From a virus: a DNA stretch of 35,137 bases. The stretch lies in the IMG/VR virus record IMGVR_UViG_3300030202_000906, positions 1 to 35,137 of that record; one strand, 5' to 3'. A program made the position numbers and the translations under genes. Positions 31,771-35,137 of this stretch are shown piece by piece (positions within the stretch are counted from its first letter, which is position 1; each line of letters opens with the position of its first letter). Below the pieces are notes generated by a model. The model was not told the origin of the DNA. It was given only the letters and a program-made list of their open reading frames with translations, and ran no database searches.

Positions 31771-31941
31771 TCATGTACTGTCAGGGTTTTTTCGTTTCCA
31801 AGGATTTGGGCGTTGGTATTGCTTGCGTTTTTTCTCCCAACAATCTCCACATAATGCACGCCTTGCATCGTTTAATGTTACTGTTGCACCACAAATGTTG
31901 CAGCTGTTATAAAACGTACCTACGCTGTCGTGCTTCTTCAT
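31771..31941 (-). CDS. Cys4 zinc-ribbon-like mini-protein (56 aa)
   Basis: A 56-residue ORF below common cut-offs: ATG at 31941 overlapping the previous gene's stop (ATGA), stop at 31771. It contains two CxxC pairs, SCNICGATVT (C14, C17) and ALCGDCWEKK (C32, C35), separated by 14 residues, followed by a basic tail. This is the pattern of a small zinc ribbon. No stronger family match is recognised; proteins of this kind often bind nucleic acid or a polymerase. It sits in the leftward early operon. Confidence 0.72.
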   Translation of the reverse strand: MKKHDSVGTFYNSCNICGATVTLNDARRALCGDCWEKKRKQYQRPNPWKRKNPDST

Positions 31942-32147
31942 TTGCCATCCATCCTACGTTTATAGCTATCCCACCATGCCGCCATGTTAGCCACTACAAC
32001 AATCCAACTGCTGCTGGTTTTTGTTTTACAAAAGTCTCGCATAATATCCTGGGGGTTTGCTCCGCTCTTAACTAATCTCCGGGCTTCGTTTAATGCCCCT
32101 TCAAGCGAATCTAATTCTTGCAGCGCTTTTAGTTGTTGATTATTCAT
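31938..32147 (-). CDS. Unknown early protein (69 aa)
   Basis: 69 residues with a helical N-terminus (QLKALQELDSLEGALNEARR), then VKSGANPQDIMRDFCKTKTS and a Trp-rich end (NMAAWWDSYKRRM). The start overlaps the 3' ends of both methyltransferase frames, and the stop overlaps the Cys4 gene (ATGA). No family recognised. Position between the methyltransferase and the zinc-ribbon gene in a coupled operon supports a real gene. Confidence 0.65.
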   Translation of the reverse strand: MNNQQLKALQELDSLEGALNEARRLVKSGANPQDIMRDFCKTKTSSSWIVVVANMAAWWDSYKRRMDGK

Positions 32148-33243
32148 CGATCTTCCTCAATGATGATGGCTCTGGCGATTTGTGCGATGACTTGGGGGAC
32201 AACCGCGTTGCCGAGGGCTTTGAGCCTTTGCGTTCTTCCAACTTGATGTGTTGTAACTCTTGGGATGTCAGGTTCGTGTAACCAGAAGGGAACCCCATCA
32301 ACCATTCCACCCAATCCGCGTTCAATGCTCCCTTTGTAATGTTTATTTCTTTTGTCTTGTTTTTTATTATGTCTTTCGCCACCGCACTCGCTGTCGTTTC
32401 CTGATGCCCATTCGTGTTTGCTAGTTTTTCTATTTTTCCTGTATCTTTGTAACCTCTCGCTGCTGGTGTTGGCCACATCTGCTTCTCCTCGTAATCCACC
32501 GCATCCTTCAACTTCACTCCCCAACGTACTCCTTTCTTGTTCTTGCGGCTGTAATTCCCGTTCTGTTTCTCCACTCCTTTGGCTACTGCTCCTTCCGTAT
32601 CGCTCACTCTCGGTGTTGGCCACATCTGTTGATGCTCCACCACATCGTTCAGACTGGCTCCGTATTTTACTTTGCTTCCTTGTCTGATTTTGCTCCACCC
32701 TGTCTTTGTTTTTACTACTCTCTTGCCTTCTGCTCCTTGGTAATCTCTTGCTTTTGGTGTTGGCCACGATGAAAAGTCTTTGCCTTCTATGCGGGGCGTC
32801 AACGGCCACAGCTCCCAATACAAACGTCTGCCAGGAGTAACCTTCACTTTCCAAGTCAAATAACACTTGGTCGAGGCCCAAGTTGACATGACCAGGCACG
32901 TTCTCGCAAAGTACCCAAGTGGGTCTTTTGTGCTTAATAATTTCAAACATTCTCGGCCAGAGGTGGCGGTCATCTTCTGTGCCTTTTTGCTTCCCGGCAA
33001 CGGAGAAGGGCTGACAGGGATATCCTCCGCAGATAAGGTCGATGTCTCCGCAACTGTTTGGATCGAAGGTTTTGACATCTCCCCAAATAGGAACATCTGG
33101 CCAATGTCGTCTGAGTATGTGTTGGCAGAAGGGTTCGTATTCAACGAACTGGATTGTTTCAAATCTTCCTGTGCTTTCCAATCCGAGGTCGATACCTCCG
33201 ATGCCTGCAAAGAGGGAGAGGACTTTGAGTTTTTCTTTTTCAT
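32140..33243 (-). CDS. Overlapping-frame protein of the WPTP/LMGFP family (alternative frame of the methyltransferase)
   Basis: A 367-residue frame, same strand and +1 relative to the methyltransferase, open for its entire length. The first 90 residues are Ser/Pro/Thr-rich. Then TATSGRECLKLL, STWASTKCYLTWKVKVTPGR-RLYWELWPLTPRIEG and the first WPTP (160-163) appear. WPTP recurs at 208-211 and 257-260, each followed by a (K)ARD-like motif; the second and third are preceded by a VKYGASLNDVVE/VRWGVKLKDAVD-type module. The C-terminus has LNADWVEWLMGFPSGYTNL. I recognise this as a conserved protein family commonly annotated beside or within phage cytosine methyltransferases; the function is unknown to me. 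Start ATG 33243 uses the same AGAGAGGA site as the methyltransferase. It is not a random shadow frame. Confidence 0.72.
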   Translation of the reverse strand: MKKKNSKSSPSLQASEVSTSDWKAQEDLKQSSSLNTNPSANTYSDDIGQMFLFGEMSKPSIQTVAETSTLSAEDIPVSPSPLPGSKKAQKMTATSGRECLKLLSTKDPLGYFARTCLVMSTWASTKCYLTWKVKVTPGRRLYWELWPLTPRIEGKDFSSWPTPKARDYQGAEGKRVVKTKTGWSKIRQGSKVKYGASLNDVVEHQQMWPTPRVSDTEGAVAKGVEKQNGNYSRKNKKGVRWGVKLKDAVDYEEKQMWPTPAARGYKDTGKIEKLANTNGHQETTASAVAKDIIKNKTKEINITKGALNADWVEWLMGFPSGYTNLTSQELQHIKLEERKGSKPSATRLSPKSSHKSPEPSSLRKIDE

Positions 33244-33253
33244 TCAAGGACAC
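32144..33253 (-). CDS. DNA cytosine-5 methyltransferase
   Basis: 369 residues if read from GTG 33253 (TTG at 33247 has a better-spaced AGAGAGGA site). It transfers a methyl group from SAM to C5 of cytosine. Motifs: I LSLFAGIGGIDLGLE; IV GGYPCQPFSVAG with catalytic C80; VI CENVPG (117-120 region); VIII HRRQRLFIVANT (about 155-166); and X ALGNAVVPQVIAQ near the end. The region between VIII and X (about 165-315), where the target-recognition domain normally sits, is charged and Ser/Gln/Arg-rich with repeated VANTxSxR (163, 211, 260), and does not resemble a classical TRD. It overlaps the VRR-NUC gene by 10 nt. It may protect phage DNA from host restriction. Confidence 0.9.
   Translation of the reverse strand: MSLNEKEKLKVLSLFAGIGGIDLGLESTGRFETIQFVEYEPFCQHILRRHWPDVPIWGDVKTFDPNSCGDIDLICGGYPCQPFSVAGKQKGTEDDRHLWPRMFEIIKHKRPTWVLCENVPGHVNLGLDQVLFDLESEGYSWQTFVLGAVAVDAPHRRQRLFIVANTKSKRLPRSRRQESSKNKDRVEQNQTRKQSKIRSQSERCGGASTDVANTESERYGRSSSQRSGETERELQPQEQERSTLGSEVEGCGGLRGEADVANTSSERLQRYRKNRKTSKHEWASGNDSECGGERHNKKQDKRNKHYKGSIERGLGGMVDGVPFWLHEPDIPRVTTHQVGRTQRLKALGNAVVPQVIAQIARAIIIEEDR
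32465..32770. repeat. Triplicated DNA repeat GGTGTTGGCCACATCTG inside the methyltransferase
   Basis: The plus-strand 17-mer GGTGTTGGCCACATCTG occurs at 32465-32481 and 32612-32628, and its first 12 bases plus GAT at 32756-32770, spaced 147 and 144 bp. In one frame it encodes VAN(T); in the overlapping frame it encodes WPTP. The region between copies is also repetitive in the second frame, so the unit is about 48-49 codons long. Confidence 0.75.
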
Positions 33254-33645
33254 ATCCTCTCTATAATCTGCATACGAGGGTTATCTTTTAATTCCACTAA
33301 TGTATTGAGCCACAGCTTTACTTGTTGCAGGCTGTAACACGTTTCAATATGTTCACCCGTCATAAGCAAACACCGCTTTATTGCTTTCTGATTCTCCGTC
33401 ATGCGCCCTTTCTTGGCTTTGAGTTCTATAAATATCCCAGCTTTCTCTAACGGATGCAGCCAGCTTTCCTTCGGCACAAAGATCTCAATGTCTGGCCAAC
33501 CGCTCGCCATACCCATAGCCTTTAACTTGCGCCTAAACGCAACATGCCTTACGCCCTCATTAGGCGAATGATGATAGATAGAGTTATCTGGCAGGGCTAT
33601 TTCTAACCATTGAATGACATACTTCTGTAAATCATCCTCTAACAT
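33244..33645 (-). CDS. VRR-NUC domain nuclease
   Basis: 133 residues with the VRR-NUC (PD-(D/E)xK) pattern: an N-terminal Glu (MLEDDLQKYVIQWLE), a YHHSPNEG motif, GWPDIEIFVP (D52) and IFIELKAKKG (E74, K76) followed by MTENQ (Q86). These stand-alone domains cut DNA, often at branched structures. The gene starts directly after the cro-like stop with no gap and overlaps the methyltransferase start, so these three are co-translated. It may act in replication/recombination; a restriction-like pairing with the methyltransferase is possible but not shown. Confidence 0.88.
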   Translation of the reverse strand: MLEDDLQKYVIQWLEIALPDNSIYHHSPNEGVRHVAFRRKLKAMGMASGWPDIEIFVPKESWLHPLEKAGIFIELKAKKGRMTENQKAIKRCLLMTGEHIETCYSLQQVKLWLNTLVELKDNPRMQIIERMCP

Positions 33646-33852
33646 TTATTCTCTGTAAAAATCGTTAGGCATAACTGCACTTTGTGTGTAATTAATAATA
33701 GCATCCATATACTTTTCTGATGGAATCATACGTTGCTTGTGGCCTTTAGGTAAACACCAACGCCTAACAATCGTAGCATGTGCTGCACCTAATCGAGACG
33801 CAAGTTGCCCGTAACTTAATTTTTTATTTTGTCTGAATTGATTGAGTTTCAT
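33646..33852 (-). CDS. Cro-like HTH repressor
   Basis: 68 residues with a helix-turn-helix (about 10-32) in LSYGQLASRLGAAHATIVRR, then RMIPSEKYMDAIINYTQSAV. It lies divergently opposite the larger HTH repressor gene, the arrangement of cI/cro switches. Its predicted promoter places the transcript start at or next to the ATG (-10 TATTAC followed by TTAAAT then ATG), with no Shine-Dalgarno sequence, so the mRNA may be leaderless. It is the first gene of the leftward early operon (VRR-NUC, methyltransferase and so on). Confidence 0.82.
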   Translation of the reverse strand: MKLNQFRQNKKLSYGQLASRLGAAHATIVRRWCLPKGHKQRMIPSEKYMDAIINYTQSAVMPNDFYRE

Positions 33853-33858
33853 ATTTAA

Positions 33859-33928
33859 GTAATATTATATTTGACATAATGCGTCAATACATATATTAAA
33901 TTAATATACAAATGTCTTTTTATGACAT
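33859..33928. promoter_or_regulatory. Genetic switch: divergent promoters and operators
   Basis: A TTGAC-N7-GTCAA palindrome (TTGACATAATGCGTCAA, 33871-33887) has one -35 box in each arm. Rightward: TTGACA 33871-33876, 17 bp, TATTAA 33894-33899. Leftward: TTGACG (33887-33882), 17 bp, TATTAC (33864-33859). A second inverted repeat ATGTC-N7-GACAT lies at 33912-33928, downstream of the rightward start. Whichever protein binds the first palindrome could block both promoters at once. This is a predicted operator; no binding evidence exists here. Confidence 0.75.
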
Positions 33929-33956
33929 ATTATAAGTATTTACAAAAGGGTTAAAC

Positions 33957-34643
33957 ATGATTAAATATAAAAATATGGGTTTAATAAATATAAAAAAGTA
34001 TATGAAAAAAGCAGGGCTTCAAAGCAAAGAAGTGGCGGATCGTATGGGTGTGCGTGCGGAAACTATAAGCCGATGGGTTTCTGGAACTAATAACCCAGGC
34101 TTGGAACAAGCAGAAGAATTAGCAGACATATTAGGTGTAAGTATATCTGATATATTGTTTAAACAAAAAGGTATGTTGATTGCTGGCACAAGAGATTTTC
34201 ATGGCAATGCAACATTTTATAACGCAATGGACAAACAAAGATATTTACCAATATTAGGAATGGATGTTCCAGAACATAGATTTTGTTTAGAATTAGAAAC
34301 ACATCGACAAGAGGATAAACATAGTTATGACACTTTTAGTAATGTGCATATATTAAATAAAATAGTTAGCACAAGTTGTTATACTATGCGTAGTTTAGTA
34401 AAAATTACACATGGCCCTCAAGAATTTATAAGTAAAATTATACAAGGCGTTGTTTTTCCTATGCCAACTAAAGAATTAGTTAAAGGTAAATTATTTTACA
34501 ACATACAAAGACCAGAAACAAAAGACATTATAACAAATGTGCAATTAGAATGGGCCACACCTTTAATAAGTCGTTTTTACAATAGAAATCACTCAGAAAT
34601 GTTAGACCTTAGTAATGCAAACAACCAAGATTTAAATTTATAA
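33957..34643 (+). CDS. HTH repressor (CI-like position)
   Basis: 228 residues. An XRE-type HTH covers about residues 13-66 (KKYMKKAGLQSKEVADRMGV, then RAETISRWVSG and EQAEELADILGVSISDILF). The C-terminal domain (70-228) shows no LexA/CI S24 catalytic Ser or Lys signature that I can identify; its CLELE-like strands and VKITHGPQEFISKIIQGVVF segment could be a diverged dimerisation fold. The ATG follows AAAAGGG by 8 nt, behind the 33871-33899 promoter. It probably maintains lysogeny by binding the TGAC palindromes. The lack of the usual self-cleavage residues suggests another induction route. Confidence 0.8.
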   Translation: MIKYKNMGLINIKKYMKKAGLQSKEVADRMGVRAETISRWVSGTNNPGLEQAEELADILGVSISDILFKQKGMLIAGTRDFHGNATFYNAMDKQRYLPILGMDVPEHRFCLELETHRQEDKHSYDTFSNVHILNKIVSTSCYTMRSLVKITHGPQEFISKIIQGVVFPMPTKELVKGKLFYNIQRPETKDIITNVQLEWATPLISRFYNRNHSEMLDLSNANNQDLNL

Positions 34644-34687
34644 TAAAGCGCAATATATCCTATATTTAGCCTAATTTAACATAATTG

Positions 34688-34716
34688 TTGACAAGATATC
34701 TCAATTTTAATAATCT
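34688..34716 (+). promoter_or_regulatory. Candidate promoter for the second rightward operon
   Basis: TTGACA (34688-34693) is followed after 17 bp by TAATCT (34711-34716), an imperfect -10. It precedes the partial gene starting at 34746, which has GGGGGAAT as ribosome site. The spacing of the promoter to the gene is about 30 bp. The -35 lies in a TTGT-TG-ACAA near-palindrome. Confidence 0.5.
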
Positions 34717-34745
34717 TCTCCTAATCAAAATTGATTGGGGGAATT

Positions 34746-35137
34746 ATGACATTTATAAAATATCCAAAGTGGGCGATACAACATAACTTTTTTCACCATA
34801 GTAATCCATCTATGCCAGACGGCTATACTTTTTGGAATAAAACGTACACAAGAACAAAAGTTATTTTAGCATACAAAATTTTAAATGGGGAATTAAAAGG
34901 CAACAAAGAAGAAGCTCAACATATTATTAATATCCATAAAAATGAAAATCCAAACATGACGTCTGGTGTTGTAGTGCAGGAATACTGCGATGATATTTTA
35001 TTGAATGAGATTGGCCCAGGAGATGCTTACCGTAATGCTGTAGTAAAGTTGCAACAGTTTGAACCTTTAGAATGGCATGATACTGAGAAAGAAGCTGCTA
35101 TTATAAAACATAGGACAGAACCTAAGTACGCTTTAAA
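34746..35137 (+). CDS. 5' part of a possible PD-(D/E)xK exonuclease (partial)
   Basis: An open frame from ATG 34746 (after GGGGG) to the window edge; at least 130 codons, no stop. It begins MTFIKYPKWAIQHNFF and includes NMTSGVVVQEYCDDILLNEI, then KEAAIIKHRTEPKYAL. The spacing of a TSGVVVQE-like helix before AAIIKH resembles the N-terminal part of RecB/Cas4-like phage exonucleases, but the catalytic core would lie beyond the edge. It is probably the first gene of the replication/recombination operon that this window lacks. The family call is tentative. Confidence 0.4.
   Translation, partial: MTFIKYPKWAIQHNFFHHSNPSMPDGYTFWNKTYTRTKVILAYKILNGELKGNKEEAQHIINIHKNENPNMTSGVVVQEYCDDILLNEIGPGDAYRNAVVKLQQFEPLEWHDTEKEAAIIKHRTEPKYAL

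Noticed and set aside
31722-32075. Plus-strand ORF of 117 codons over the zinc-ribbon and 69-residue genes
   Set aside because: Opposite strand to well-coupled short genes; Cys/His-rich output without family resemblance; no ribosome site.

Overview
The window is most of the genome of a temperate, T7-like/Bbp-like podovirus (short-tailed phage), as a prophage or phage contig. Supporting genes are a tyrosine integrase beside a tRNA-Asn-derived attachment site, a divergent repressor/Cro-like switch, and a long leftward operon carrying terminase, portal, scaffold, capsid, T7-type tail tubes, ejection proteins, fibres and lysis genes. The DNA is AT-rich, and many of the small proteins resemble families I know from marine alphaproteobacterial phages (pelagiphage-like). 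The host is therefore probably an AT-rich marine alphaproteobacterium; that host call is inference, not shown by the sequence.

Layout from left to right. Positions 1-110 hold the 3' end of a possible rightward gene and a terminator-like hairpin. Positions 115-1713 hold the integrase and attP (tRNA-Asn 3' half as core, flanked by TTGTCCAG arm repeats). Positions 1694-4080 are a lysis/membrane cassette (GH24 lysozyme, small HeH-like protein, SNase, Rz1-like lipoprotein, holin candidate, coiled-coil membrane proteins). Positions 4061-6239 encode two exported proteins. Positions 6236-11992 are fibre genes, 12008-19075 ejection proteins with a TerS-like gene embedded among them, and 19072-22621 the Gp13-like GNAT and tail tubes. 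Positions 22680-28976 are the head module and large terminase, and 29241-29459 an HNH-like gene. All genes from 29459 down to 115 lie on the minus strand and are mostly coupled by TAATG or ATGA overlaps.

Positions 29479-29664 contain a minus-strand terminator and a strong plus-strand promoter with a palindromic operator. These serve a small rightward operon of four unknown genes (29665-30844) that ends in a six-codon ORF. Positions 30890-33852 are a leftward early operon: Cro-like, VRR-NUC nuclease, m5C methyltransferase with a full-length overlapping second frame, a 69-residue protein, a Cys4 mini-protein, an unknown ORF and a DUF6362-like regulator. It also carries a 14-bp iteron array and a near-consensus internal promoter with palindromes. 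Positions 33853-33956 are the switch, followed by the rightward repressor and the start of another rightward operon (34746 to the window edge) that may encode a nuclease. No polymerase, primase or helicase is present, so the replication genes must lie outside the window.

The most interesting item is the methyltransferase locus (32140-33253). Two reading frames of about 368 codons are open on the same strand. One carries the catalytic m5C motifs; the other carries a WPTP...LMGFP family signature. Both share a triplicated module of about 48 codons. Other notable items are the iterons, the promoter/palindrome cluster in 31609-31761, the two divergent promoters whose -35 boxes are the two arms of one palindrome (with a predicted leaderless cro-like mRNA), and attP-type motifs that recur 27 kb away upstream of the terminase gene.
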